A stretch of DNA of 32,628 nt, taken from contig JAGCVD010000016.1 of the NCBI GenBank assembly GCA_017962545.1, positions 1 to 32,628 of the forward strand, written 5' to 3'. Every line of letters begins with the position of its first letter. The stretch's first letter is position 1. The translations under genes and the position numbers were made by a program. Origin of the DNA: Bacteroidales bacterium (GTDB taxonomy: Bacteria > Bacteroidota > Bacteroidia > Bacteroidales > P3). Shown piece after piece: positions 16,012 to 25,300 of the stretch. Under the pieces are notes generated by a model, which was given only the letters and a program-made list of their open reading frames with translations, did not search any database and was not told where the DNA came from.

Positions 16012-18431
16012 TTCTCCTTTGCCTCGCTCTCGTCACCATAACCGTAGCCATAGCCGTAGCCGTAACCATAGCCATAACCATAGCCGTAACCGTAGCCATA
16101 ACCATAGCCGTAGCCATAGCCACCGTAGCGCTTCTTGATAAGAGGCACGTCGGTAAGCACAGCGGCCATATTCTTGAAGCGGCCCTTGTCAGCCATATCC
16201 TGAATGAACGGCAGCGAACCCTTGTTGAGCTTGCCGATACGCATGACGTAGGTCGTCAGGTCGGCCACTCGGTTGATGATGGCTGCGTCGGCCACAATCT
16301 GGGCAGGTGTCGAGTCGAAGATGATATAGTCGTAGTGCTCACGCAGGTAAGCCACCAGCTTGTCGAGTTTGTCGCCCATAAGCAGCTGCGTGGCGTTGGG
16401 CGGCGTCTTCTCGCAGACGATATAGTCGAGGTGGTCGCTGCTTTCACTATGGGTGATGTACTTCTCGAAGTTGTCTTCAGTATCCAGCAGGTAGTGGATA
16501 AGGCCCATACGGTTGTGACGGTCGATGGTCTTCGACAAGGAACGTTTGCGCAGGTCGAAGTCGGCCAGCAACGTGCGCTTGCCAGTGTATGCCAGCGACA
16601 GCGCCAGGTTGATAGCCATATAGGACTTACCCTCACCAGGTGTCGTGGACACCGTCTGGATGACCTTCTCGCCGTCCTTGAGGAAGAACGGTATGTTGGA
16701 ATGCAGCAGACGGAAGGCCTCCGTGACCACATCGGTGCCGTTGGCGGTGACGATGATTTCGTCGTTCTTGCGTGCCTCGGGCTTGGAGGGTATCTCTCCC
16801 AGCACGGGCAGCGACGTCATCTTCTCCACGTCGGCCTTCGAGCGCAACTTAGTGTCAAAGAAGGTGATGAGGAACATCACCAGCGCCGGCAGACCCAGAC
16901 CCAGCACGATGGCCACCAAGCCGAACATCATCAGACGGGGGCCGGTGAGACCTGTGATGGCGGGCTCAACCACTTTGGCATTGGCGACGGTGATAGCCAG
17001 GTTCATGGCAGTCTCCTCACGCTTGCTGAGCAGATAGAGGTAGAGCTCCTCCTTGATCTTCTGCTGACGCACCACCTCGGTGACAGCCTTGGTCTGCGTA
17101 GGCATGGCGGCAATCTGGCCGCGGGCCTTGGCCTCCTGGGCACGGGCCTCTTTCAGGCGGACTCCCGTGGCAGACAGCAGGTTGTTGACCGACGTACTGA
17201 TAGCCTCCCACTGGGCAGCCATCTGTGCCTTCGCATTACGCACCTGCGGGTTGTTCTCACCGCCGGTAATCTTCACACGAGCCAGATTGTTGACCTGTTG
17301 GTTATAGGCTGCAATCAACTGCTGTGTGGCGCCATCACTGATAGCTACGTTGGCCGGTATAATCTGATCCTGGTTCTCGGGGTCGGAGATATAGTTCTTG
17401 ACAAACTCGATGAGGCGGTATTCGGCCTCGAGCTGCACCACCTGCTCGGTGTAACGGGTGCCCGTCTGCAGCAGCTGGCTGGAAGCGCCCTCGAGGTCGG
17501 GCAGGTTGGACTCCTTCTGGATGCGCTCCACCTGAGCGTCAACATCTCCCAGCTCGCCGCTGATGAGTGCGATACGGTCCGAGATGAACTGCTCCGTCTT
17601 CTGCGCCACCTTGTTCTTGTCTTCGACAGCGTCGTCGTTATAGACGGCTATCAAGGTGTCCACAATCTGGTTGGCACGTTTGGGGTTGCTGTCCTTATAG
17701 CTGATGGCGAGGATGGTGGCCAACTTGTCGACACGTGTGACGCTGAGGTTACCCAGCATACCACGGGCCATGGAGAATGCATTGGCGACACCCACATTGA
17801 GCTTCACGCCCTCAAAACTCTCATTGAAGAACGGCGTCGGCTCCACCACGAACGACACGGTGTCGTCGACCTTGACGACTTGGTTGAAATAGGCTTCACC
17901 CTTTATCTTACGGTTGTTCCACACGGTCTCATAGCTGTACTTGTGGTTGGGCTTCACCTTGACACGGAGTCCGATGCTGGGCTGACGGTCCTCCTTGCTG
18001 TCGTTGACACTCACTTTCAGAGGCTCGTTGCCGAAGTAAGTAATCTTACGGAACATGTCGTTACGCGAGCAGTAGTGGTTCATGTCGAGACGCTGCACCA
18101 CCTGGGCCATCAGCCACGAGGAACGCAGCATATACATCTCGTTCTCCAGCGAGAGGCCGCCGTTATCCATACCCATATTACTCAGGACGGCATCCAAGCC
18201 ACGGCTGGAATAACCCATCTTCTTGTCGTTGTCACGCACAAGGATAGTACCCTTGGCGCTGTACTCCTTGGGCTGGGCCTTGTAGACAAAGCCGGCCACC
18301 ACGAGACACAGCAGCACACTGGCGACGAACCAGTACCAGTTGTTCAGCACGATAAAAACGATATCCCGAATGTTAATCGAGTTCTCGCCGTTACCGTTGT
18401 TGACGTTTTGATTCTGAACGTTATTTTCCAT
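16008..18431 (-). CDS. wzc: Wzc-like polysaccharide co-polymerase with tyrosine kinase (BY-kinase) domain
   Basis: The 807-residue product controls chain length and export of exopolysaccharide through the inner membrane. A Wzz-like part comes first, with a membrane segment near residues 33-52 and a long coiled-coil periplasmic region. A second membrane segment near 515-540 (LMMFGLVAIVLGLGLPALV) precedes the kinase: Walker A TPGEGKSYMA near residue 600, Walker A' LLADFDLR and Walker B DYIIFDSTP. The C-terminus is an unusual tail of 14 YG dipeptides, the tyrosine cluster that BY-kinases autophosphorylate, then DESEAKEK. It lies between wza (28 bases upstream) and rfbC (overlapping). Confidence 0.95.
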   Translation of the reverse strand: MENNVQNQNVNNGNGENSINIRDIVFIVLNNWYWFVASVLLCLVVAGFVYKAQPKEYSAKGTILVRDNDKKMGYSSRGLDAVLSNMGMDNGGLSLENEMYMLRSSWLMAQVVQRLDMNHYCSRNDMFRKITYFGNEPLKVSVNDSKEDRQPSIGLRVKVKPNHKYSYETVWNNRKIKGEAYFNQVVKVDDTVSFVVEPTPFFNESFEGVKLNVGVANAFSMARGMLGNLSVTRVDKLATILAISYKDSNPKRANQIVDTLIAVYNDDAVEDKNKVAQKTEQFISDRIALISGELGDVDAQVERIQKESNLPDLEGASSQLLQTGTRYTEQVVQLEAEYRLIEFVKNYISDPENQDQIIPANVAISDGATQQLIAAYNQQVNNLARVKITGGENNPQVRNAKAQMAAQWEAISTSVNNLLSATGVRLKEARAQEAKARGQIAAMPTQTKAVTEVVRQQKIKEELYLYLLSKREETAMNLAITVANAKVVEPAITGLTGPRLMMFGLVAIVLGLGLPALVMFLITFFDTKLRSKADVEKMTSLPVLGEIPSKPEARKNDEIIVTANGTDVVTEAFRLLHSNIPFFLKDGEKVIQTVSTTPGEGKSYMAINLALSLAYTGKRTLLADFDLRKRSLSKTIDRHNRMGLIHYLLDTEDNFEKYITHSESSDHLDYIVCEKTPPNATQLLMGDKLDKLVAYLREHYDYIIFDSTPAQIVADAAIINRVADLTTYVMRIGKLNKGSLPFIQDMADKGRFKNMAAVLTDVPLIKKRYGGYGYGYGYGYGYGYGYGYGYGYGYGYGYGDESEAKEK
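16035..16127. repeat. Six-base repeat encoding the Tyr-Gly tail of Wzc
   Basis: Fourteen consecutive Tyr-Gly codon pairs. Tyr uses both codons (TAT and TAC) and Gly only GGT or GGC, so the array is not a perfect microsatellite. The mixed codons argue that the peptide repeat is kept by selection, while the six-base period still allows slippage in whole YG steps. Confidence 0.92.
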
Positions 18432-18460
18432 GAGATAAGATTTTTAGCAATACAAAGAAA

Positions 18461-19297
18461 CTAGTTGTTGCGACTACTGTTGTAGTAGTTAGAGAGGACA
18501 ATGTAATAGAACACAGAGCTCAACGTGCTAATCACCGAGAGACCGGCCGAGATATAGGTCATCATCATCGGGTCGCGCATGGCGGTCTTCTTCTTCTTCA
18601 TGTTGGGCTCGACGTAGACCACGTCGTTCTGGTGCAGATAGTAGTAGGGCGAGTTGAACACCTCTTTCGAGCTGAGGTCCAGCTCGCCGATGGTGCGCAC
18701 GCCGTTCTCCTCACGCAGCACGGTGACATTGTAGCGCTGACCGTAGATGGTCAGGTCGCCCACCATACTCAGGGCTTCAAAAATCGTCAGACGCTCACCG
18801 GTAGCCTGGATGGTGCCGGGACGCGCCACGTCGCCCAGGATGCTGACCCTGAAGTTCATCAACTTCACCGTCACCACGGCATCACGGATGTGGCCCTGCT
18901 CGCGCAACTGCCTCTGCAGTTCGGCAGCCAACTCGGCATGCGTCATGCCCAACACCTGAATCTCACCCAACACGGGGAAGATGATGGTGCCCTGGTTGCT
19001 GACGAGATAACCGCTAACGTTGTTGTTGCCAGGGTTCATCACAGCACCGTCGGTCACGGCAATCTTATTGGTCTCCTGATTGAACGGGATGGTAGCCTGA
19101 GGGGTCTCACTCTCCACATAAATGTTCAACAGGTCGTTAGCCTGGATGCCCTTGGTGAACTGGCTATTGACAGCCATGATACTGTCACGCGTGGCATCCT
19201 TGAAGTAGGCGATTTCCTCCGTCGTAGTGCACGACGCGAAAAGAACGGCCACGGCAACAGCGGAGAACAATGCGTTTTTGACGTTTCTGGTTTTCAT
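18461..19297 (-). CDS. wza: Wza-type polysaccharide export lipoprotein
   Basis: The 278-residue product has a signal peptide and lipobox (LFASC, Cys near residue 23) followed by a polysaccharide-export domain (LLNIYVESE, then YLVSNQGTIIFPVLGEIQV) and an SLBB-like region (RVSILGDVARPGTIQ, with EALSMVGDLTIYGQR). A C-terminal hydrophobic helix (TYISAGLSVISTLSSVFYYIV) probably spans the outer membrane, as in Wza. It is first in the operon and pairs with the Wzc-like kinase next to it. The promoter lies at 19378-19408. Confidence 0.93.
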   Translation of the reverse strand: MKTRNVKNALFSAVAVAVLFASCTTTEEIAYFKDATRDSIMAVNSQFTKGIQANDLLNIYVESETPQATIPFNQETNKIAVTDGAVMNPGNNNVSGYLVSNQGTIIFPVLGEIQVLGMTHAELAAELQRQLREQGHIRDAVVTVKLMNFRVSILGDVARPGTIQATGERLTIFEALSMVGDLTIYGQRYNVTVLREENGVRTIGELDLSSKEVFNSPYYYLHQNDVVYVEPNMKKKKTAMRDPMMMTYISAGLSVISTLSSVFYYIVLSNYYNSSRNN

Positions 19298-19377
19298 ATT
19301 ATAATTACGTACTTTATTTTCAATAATACATTATACCACACACTATTACACCAATACTGGCATAATAGATGGTTTTG

Positions 19378-19408
19378 CAAAGATAACCATTATTTTTTAT
19401 TTTGCAAA
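19378..19408 (-). promoter_or_regulatory. Promoter of the wza-wzc-rfb operon
   Basis: On the minus strand TTTG (19405-19408) is followed after 19 bases by TATCTTTG (19378-19385), a perfect Bacteroidetes promoter. The leader to wza is about 75 bases and AT-rich. It is back to back with the kamB-like promoter. Confidence 0.87.
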
Positions 19409-19452
19409 ATATTTTTTCTGCAACAAAATTTATCCATGACGCTTTTTTTTAG

Positions 19453-19460
19453 TAATTTTG
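19453..19460 (+). promoter_or_regulatory. -7 element of the kamB-like gene
   Basis: TAATTTTG followed by C matches TAnnTTTG and lies only 11 bases before the ATG at 19472. The mRNA would therefore have a leader of about five bases, close to leaderless. No TTTG is seen at the usual upstream spacing. Confidence 0.6.
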
Positions 19461-19471
19461 CATTTTCAAAT

Positions 19472-20479
19472 ATGCCCTTCGTCAACGACATACTAAAGCA
19501 CCGGAGCCTCTCCATTGTAGGACTCGAAAAAAACACCGGCAAGACGGTGTGCTTGAACTATATACTACACAGACTAAACGAATTAGGAGTATCTGTGGGC
19601 GTCACCTCCATCGGTGTCGACGGAGAGCAGGTGGATGCTGTTTTCGCCACCGCCAAACCTGAGATTGTCCTTTACGAAGGCACCCGTTTCATCACCTCGG
19701 AGCAACATTACATGAAGCGGCAGGTGGTGAGTGTGCTTGAACATGTCGACTCGCGGCGCACCTCGCTGGGCCCCTTGGTGACGGCCCGTGTGCTGGTTCC
19801 CGGCAAGGTCCTCCTGTCGGGCGCCGCCACCACTGCCGCGCTGCGGGAGCAGATGCAGATGCTTGATTCCATGGGTTGTAACATATCCATCGTCGACGGA
19901 GCGCTGTCGCGCCTGAGCCTCGCCTCCCCAACCGTCACCGAGGCCATGATACTGGCCACCGGTGCCGCCGTGTCGGCCAACGTCAAGCAGCTCATCGCCA
20001 AGACACGCTTCCAGTACAACCTCATCTGCCTCGACGAAGTGGCGCCCTCGTTACGCGACAACCTCAGCACCATAGAATCAGGCATTTGGGCGCTCGACGA
20101 CGAGAACCAAGCCCACGACCTCGGCATCGCCTCGGTATTCCTCATCGACCGCTCCGAGGGCGACATCCTGCGCTTCGGGAAGCGCCTCTTCGTGGCCGGT
20201 GCCGTCAGCGACCGTCTGCTGAAAACGCTCAGCGCCAAAGGCGGCGGCATCACACTGATAGCAAGAGACTTCACTAAGCTTTTCCTCACCCCCGAGACCT
20301 ACAACGCCTATGTGCGCGCAGGCAACCGTCTGATGGTGTTGCAACGGTCCAAACTTATTGCCATCACCCTCAACCCCACCTCGCCGCAAGGCTTCCTGCT
20401 TGATTCCAAGAGCACCTGCGCCGCCTTGAGCGACGCACTGCAGACCCCAGTGTACGATGTAAAGAAGATTGAACAATGA
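19472..20479 (+). CDS. P-loop protein, probable lysine 5,6-aminomutase reactivase subunit KamB
   Basis: The 335-residue product has an N-terminal P-loop, GLEKNTGKT (about residues 17-25). The rest is soluble and has no membrane segment. Together with the overlapping MutS-like gene it matches, from memory, the KamB-KamC pair of lysine-fermenting bacteria, described as reactivating the B12-dependent lysine 5,6-aminomutase. The frame is open far upstream to 18632, but that extension is antisense to wza, and MPFVNDILKHRSLSIV at 19472 fits the family and sits beside a -7 promoter box. No kamA, kamD or kamE is in the window, so the role here is an inference. Confidence 0.68.
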   Translation: MPFVNDILKHRSLSIVGLEKNTGKTVCLNYILHRLNELGVSVGVTSIGVDGEQVDAVFATAKPEIVLYEGTRFITSEQHYMKRQVVSVLEHVDSRRTSLGPLVTARVLVPGKVLLSGAATTAALREQMQMLDSMGCNISIVDGALSRLSLASPTVTEAMILATGAAVSANVKQLIAKTRFQYNLICLDEVAPSLRDNLSTIESGIWALDDENQAHDLGIASVFLIDRSEGDILRFGKRLFVAGAVSDRLLKTLSAKGGGITLIARDFTKLFLTPETYNAYVRAGNRLMVLQRSKLIAITLNPTSPQGFLLDSKSTCAALSDALQTPVYDVKKIEQ

Positions 20480-21867
20480 AGATAAAAGAACTGATAAAAC
20501 AAGACGCCGGCTTTCAATACATCATTGACAGCATGGAATTCATGTCGGCAGCAGGTCGCCGCAAAGCTCTCAATACCGAGTTCTCGACCGATGCCGAAAG
20601 CCTGCGTACCGAATGGCAGCGGCTGGCCAAAGCCGTGACGGCCACCCTCGAATACAAATACAAGAAACCCTACATCGACCTGCGCCACTGCCTGATGTGC
20701 CTGCACGACCTGCAGGGCACCCTTGCCTCGCTGGCCAACCACACGCCTCTCAACGAGGTGGAACTCTTTGAAATCAAGAACCTTGCCATGCTCTGCCGCA
20801 CGGCGAAGGGCGGCATCGACGGCCTCGGCTTGTCCGACGAACTGCCCCTCCCCTGCCTGGATGCCGTATTCGCCCTGCTCGACCCCGACCACACAGGCAT
20901 CGCAAACTTCTATATCTATGACTCTTACGACATCCGCCTCACGCCTCTGCGCCGCGAGTTGAACGCCCTGCAGACCGCTGGCGGCGACCCCTTGCGCATC
21001 AGCGAACTGCTCGTGCAGCAGAACGAGATACAGGATGCTGTCTGCCTGCACCTCTCCGACCAACTGACGCAGTGGACCGACACCCTCGTAACAGCCATGG
21101 AACAAATGGCTTACACCGACCTGCTGCTGGCCAAAGCCGACCTCGCACTCCGATGGAACCTCACGCAGCCCGAGGTGGGAGAAACCATTGAATACAAGAA
21201 CCTTATCAACCCCCGTCTGAAAGAGCGCAACGAGAAAGCGCGGCTGCGCTACCAGCCTGTCGACCTCTCGCTGCGCAGCGGTGTGTGCCTCATCACCGGC
21301 GCCAACATGGCCGGCAAAACGGTGTTGCTCAAGAGTGTGGGCACCGCCCAGTTGATGGCACAATGCGGCATGTTCGTGCCTGCCGAGAAAGCCGTCGTCA
21401 AGTTGGTCGACGGGGTCGCCACCTCCATCGGCGACGAACAGGACGAGATGAACGGACTCTCGTCATACGCCTCGGAAATCATCAAAATCAGCAACATACT
21501 GACCGAGTGCCGTCAGCGTGAGATGCTGGTGCTCATCGACGAGCCCGCCCGCACCACCAACCCCACCGAGGGCAAGGCGCTGGTGCAGGCCATCGTCAAA
21601 CTGCTTGAGGGACTATCTTCCTTCACCCTCATCACCACCCATTACGACCAGCTGGGGACCACCTGCCGACGGCTGCGTGTGCGCGGCTTTGTAGAGGATA
21701 TGGCCGACGTGCCGCTGACTCCGCAGAACATCAACCGCTTCATCGACTACTCGCTCACCGAGGACCAGAGCGACAATGTACCCCATGAGGCCCTGCGCAT
21801 CGCCTCCATCCTGGGCTGCGACGAAGAGTTGATCGCCTTGGCCCAGAAATGCGTGACAGCCCTCTAG
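20476..21867 (+). CDS. MutS-related ATPase, probable KamC
   Basis: The 463-residue product keeps only the MutS-type helical clamp and ATPase: Walker A TGANMAGKT near residue 275, Walker B MLVLIDEPARTTNP near residue 350 and TTHYDQL after it. The mismatch-recognition N-terminal domains of true MutS are missing, so it is not expected to act in mismatch repair. Its start overlaps the kamB-like stop by four bases (ATGA). Orphan MutS-like ATPases paired with a P-loop protein are known as the KamB/KamC reactivase beside lysine 5,6-aminomutase genes, which favours that call over a MutS2-like role. A long inverted repeat follows the gene. Confidence 0.72.
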   Translation: MKIKELIKQDAGFQYIIDSMEFMSAAGRRKALNTEFSTDAESLRTEWQRLAKAVTATLEYKYKKPYIDLRHCLMCLHDLQGTLASLANHTPLNEVELFEIKNLAMLCRTAKGGIDGLGLSDELPLPCLDAVFALLDPDHTGIANFYIYDSYDIRLTPLRRELNALQTAGGDPLRISELLVQQNEIQDAVCLHLSDQLTQWTDTLVTAMEQMAYTDLLLAKADLALRWNLTQPEVGETIEYKNLINPRLKERNEKARLRYQPVDLSLRSGVCLITGANMAGKTVLLKSVGTAQLMAQCGMFVPAEKAVVKLVDGVATSIGDEQDEMNGLSSYASEIIKISNILTECRQREMLVLIDEPARTTNPTEGKALVQAIVKLLEGLSSFTLITTHYDQLGTTCRRLRVRGFVEDMADVPLTPQNINRFIDYSLTEDQSDNVPHEALRIASILGCDEELIALAQKCVTAL

Positions 21868-21895
21868 CCATGCCCTTCCTTGGCTTCTTTTAGGC

Positions 21896-21943
21896 ATTTC
21901 TTTGGTATTTCTTTGCTTTTTTCCAAAGAAATACCAAAGAAAT
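21896..21943. repeat. 20-base perfect inverted repeat after the kamC-like gene
   Basis: The left arm (21896-21915) and right arm (21924-21943) are perfect complements around the loop CTTTTTTC. Each arm is itself a direct repeat of TTTCTTTGGTAT type. It could stop transcription from the plus strand, although no T run follows. It starts 28 bases after the stop codon. Confidence 0.7.
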
Positions 21944-21965
21944 ACCATACATACACCTAATAAAC

Positions 21966-21999
21966 AGCGACGCCGCAGCCTATGAGCTGCGGCGTCGCT
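21966..21999. terminator. GC-rich hairpin between the kamC-like gene and tRNA-Ser
   Basis: A perfect 14-base stem, AGCGACGCCGCAGC (21966-21979) and its complement (21986-21999), has a 6-base loop. It lies 5 bases past the tRNA 3' end on the minus strand and is followed there by TGTTTATT, so it most likely terminates the tRNA transcript. It may also back up the kamC-like gene. Confidence 0.75.
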
Positions 22000-22004
22000 A
22001 TCTG

Positions 22005-22092
22005 CGGAAAGGAGGGGATTCGAACCCCTGAAGCGCTTTTAACGCTTACTCGCTTTCCAGGCGGGCCTCTTCAACCACTCGAGCACCTTTCC
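22005..22092 (-). tRNA. tRNA-Ser (anticodon GGA)
   Basis: On the minus strand the gene runs from GGAAAGGTGCTCGAGTGG to CCTTTCCG. The acceptor stem pairs GGAAAGG with CCTTTCC. The anticodon loop reads CTGGAAA, giving GGA, which reads UCC and UCU. A long variable arm (AGCGTTAAAAGCGCT) marks it as a class II serine tRNA, and the T arm GGGGTTCGAATCCCC is canonical. No CCA is encoded. Confidence 0.96.
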
Positions 22093-22122
22093 GTGGGGTT
22101 GATTTTTCCTGAAAATCGGCGG

Positions 22123-22153
22123 CAAAAGTAATACTTTTTCCCCATACGGCAAA
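22123..22153 (-). promoter_or_regulatory. tRNA-Ser promoter
   Basis: On the minus strand TTTG (22150-22153), 19 bases and TACTTTTG (22123-22130) form a perfect Bacteroidetes promoter, about 30 bases upstream of the tRNA. Its -7 box (TACTTTTG) is the same as in the rrn promoter. Confidence 0.85.
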
Positions 22154-22289
22154 ACAAAAGATGAAACTTTTTACTCACATATCTGTATTCCAACATTATA
22201 CAAAACATCAAATTGTCATCCGACACACCCCCAGACTGTCTTAAAAAAGCTCTTTTGAACATAAATTAGAGCCGTTACATTTTTTTTCG

Positions 22290-22297
22290 TACCTTTG
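22290..22297 (+). promoter_or_regulatory. -7 element of the C25 protease gene
   Basis: TACCTTTG followed by C matches the -7 box, about 60 bases before the ATG at 22359. No good TTTG is found 19-21 bases upstream. I see no gene in 22154-22289. Confidence 0.65.
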
Positions 22298-22358
22298 CAT
22301 TTGGTTTTGTCCTGACCAACCAGCATAATATAAACAAAAACAATGTATTAAAGAAACA

Positions 22359-25300
22359 ATGAACCATCTTCACAAACTATTCATTTGTGTCGTTCTGGGA
22401 TGCGTGCTTGCACCCGCGGCAAAGGCACAAAAAGTAACACTCGACAACTATCAGCGCCTCCAAGTAGAATTCGCCACAGGTCAACTGAGAGTGGCAGAGG
22501 TCTCACTTAACGGACAATCGTACAACACTGTATCCATCGACGGTTACATGGCCTCCGCTGAGGTTGGCCAGCCCTGCCTGCCCACATGGTCCTCCCTCAT
22601 CGAGGTTCCCCTGTGCGACGGCTACGATGTCGTCGTCAGCGACGCCGAATACGACACCCTCGACGCGTCTACCCTCGGGTTGCGCCATCAGCTGCTGCCC
22701 TTGCAGCCCTCGCGTAGCAAGAGCGACACCCGTCAGCATCCCACTGTCGTGGGCAAGGCCTACGCCACCGACGCCTATTACGGTGTGGCGCTGGCGCTCG
22801 TGGAGCCCGTCGGTGTGGCCCGCGACCGCAACCTGGCACGTCTGCAGTACTCGCCCGTCAGCTACAACCCCGTCAGCGGCCGCCTCGTCGTTTGCCGTCG
22901 CGCCACCGTCGAGGTGCGCTACCTCGGCGCCGACCGCGAGGCCACGCTGGAACACTTCAACCGCTACCATTCGCCTCTCTTTGGCGGCATCCCCGTGCTC
23001 AACAGTCTGTATCCAAAGGTGGTTAGAACATCGGCTCCCGTGCGCTACCTTATCGTGGCCCACAGCATGTTCCGTGGCCAGCTGAACGATTTCGTGCAGT
23101 GGAAACGCCGTAAAGGATTTCTGGTCGACATAGTCTACACCGACTCGCCCGCCGTGGGCACCACGACCACCTCCATCCAGTCGTATATCCGCAGCCAGTA
23201 CACCGACGCCACCGCCGCCAATCCCGCCCCCACCTACCTGCTCCTCGTGGGCGACCACGAGCAGATACCTGCTTTCACGGGAACCACCGACAACGACCAC
23301 ATCACCGACCTCTACTACACCACCTGGACCTCGGGCGACAACATCCCCGACTGCTACCACGGCCGCTTCTCGGCACAGAACGTGTCACAGCTGACGCCAC
23401 AGGTGCAGAAGACGCTGATGTATGAGCAGTATACCTTTGCCGACCCGTCGTTCCTGGACCGCGCCGTCATGGTGGCCGGTGTCGACGGCGGCACTACGGG
23501 CGACAACGGCTACACCTATGGCGACCCTGCCCTGGACTATGCCATCACCAACTATATCAACGGCGCACACGGTTTCAGCGAGGTGCGCTACTTTAAGAAC
23601 AACACCAGCATCGTGCCTGCGGGCGTCACCAACGTATATGTCGCCAGCAGTTCCTCTTCCATGTCGGCCACCGTGCGCAGTTACTACAACCAAGGTGCAG
23701 GACTTATCAACTACACCGCCCATGGCAGCGCCACCAGCTGGGGCACGCCCGAATTTACCACCTCGCACGCCGCCGCGATGACCAACACGCAAAAGTTCGG
23801 CCTGATGATTGGCAACTGCTGCCTCACCAACAAGTTCCAGACTGCCACCTGTCTCGGTGAGTCGGTGCTCCGCAAGAACAACTACTGCGGCGCCGTGGGC
23901 TATATCGGTGGCAGCAACAGCACCTATTGGGGCGAGGACTTCTACTGGGCCGTAGGTATACGCAACAGCATCGGACCCTCGATGTCGATGGCCTACGACG
24001 CCTCCCACTTGGGCGCCTACGACCGCGTGATGCACACCCATGGCGAGGCCTACAGCCAGTGGGCCACCTCCCAGGGTTCCCTCATGTTCCAAGGCAACAT
24101 GGCCGTGGAGAACTCCTCGTCAAGCTTGAAGCTCTACTACTGGGAAATCTACCACCTGATGGGCGACCCGTCGGTGATGACTTACCTGACGCAGGCCGAC
24201 ACGATGAATGTCGCGGTGACTACCACCATCACTGCCGGAACCTCCATTCTCCCCGTGACGGCTGCGCCTTTCGCCTATGTAGCTTTGGTCGACACAATGG
24301 CCAACCAGCTGATTGACGCCGCCTATGCCGACGCCACCGGCAACGTCCAACTCACACTCCCCTCCACCCTTTCCGTCGGAAGCTACCGTCTAGCCGCGTC
24401 GGCCCAACAATACCAAACTGCCTTCGTCGATATTCTTGTGATACAGCCCGACGGCCCCTACCCCATTGCAACGCCCGTCCTTTCGGCACCGCTCAATGCC
24501 GGTGAGACCGTGGCATTGACCCTGCACTTCGAGAACCTCGGCAACAGCACTGCCCACCATGTCGTGGCTCATCTCTCCGTCGGCAACCCGATGGTGACCC
24601 TGCCGGTCGACTCGCTTGTGCTCGACAGCCTGGCTGCCGGCGCTGTCGTCGGACTCTCCCTGCCCGGTGGCATCACCATCGCTGACAATGCTCCCGACAA
24701 CACGCTCGTCAACCTGACTATTGGCACCACGTGGACCGAGGACACCCTCACCTCCGTCAGCATGACGGCGCTCCGCCTGAATGCCCCGATCCTCGACATG
24801 ACCTTCTCGCAGGACAATGTCTGTATGTCCCCTGGCGGCGACATCAGCCTTACGGCCACGCTGCACAACAGCGGCCATGCCACAGCGGCCGCCAGCCAGC
24901 TGACCTTCACCTCGCCCACATCCCTCTTCACCGTCACCTGCCCGGCCACCCTTCCCTTCTCCCTCGCACCCGGACACGACACGGCCTTCACCCTGTCGCT
25001 CCATGCCGACAACCTCCTACCGCAGTATATCACCGTTCCCGTGCACTATAACTACCGAAACCTCGACGGCGAGCTACCCGTCTACATCGGCCAAAGCTAT
25101 GCCGAGACCTTCGAGAGTGGCACCATGCAACTTGGCGGAGTGTCCAACAACAGTGCCCACCCCTGGGTGGTCGTTGACACGGTTGCCTACGAAGGCACCC
25201 ACAGCATGCGGTCGGCCGCAGGCCTTTCCGACAACGACTCCTCGGTGATGCACATCGCTGTCAACGTCACCGCTGCCGATAGCGTGAGCTTCTACTATCG

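Noticed and set aside
16335-18464. A 709-codon open frame on the plus strand opposite wzc
   Set aside because: It mirrors wzc over nearly its full length, has low-complexity His/Leu/Val-rich content and no motif. Long antisense frames are common in GC-rich genes.
18632-19471. Upstream extension of the kamB-like frame
   Set aside because: It is antisense to wza and lies before the -7 promoter box. The family-like start is at 19472.
20476-21867. Mismatch repair gene mutS
   Set aside because: Only the clamp and ATPase parts are present. The mismatch-recognition domains and the usual ~850-residue length are missing.
22071-22262. A 63-codon frame on the minus strand
   Set aside because: It overlaps the tRNA-Ser gene and its promoter and has no recognisable feature.
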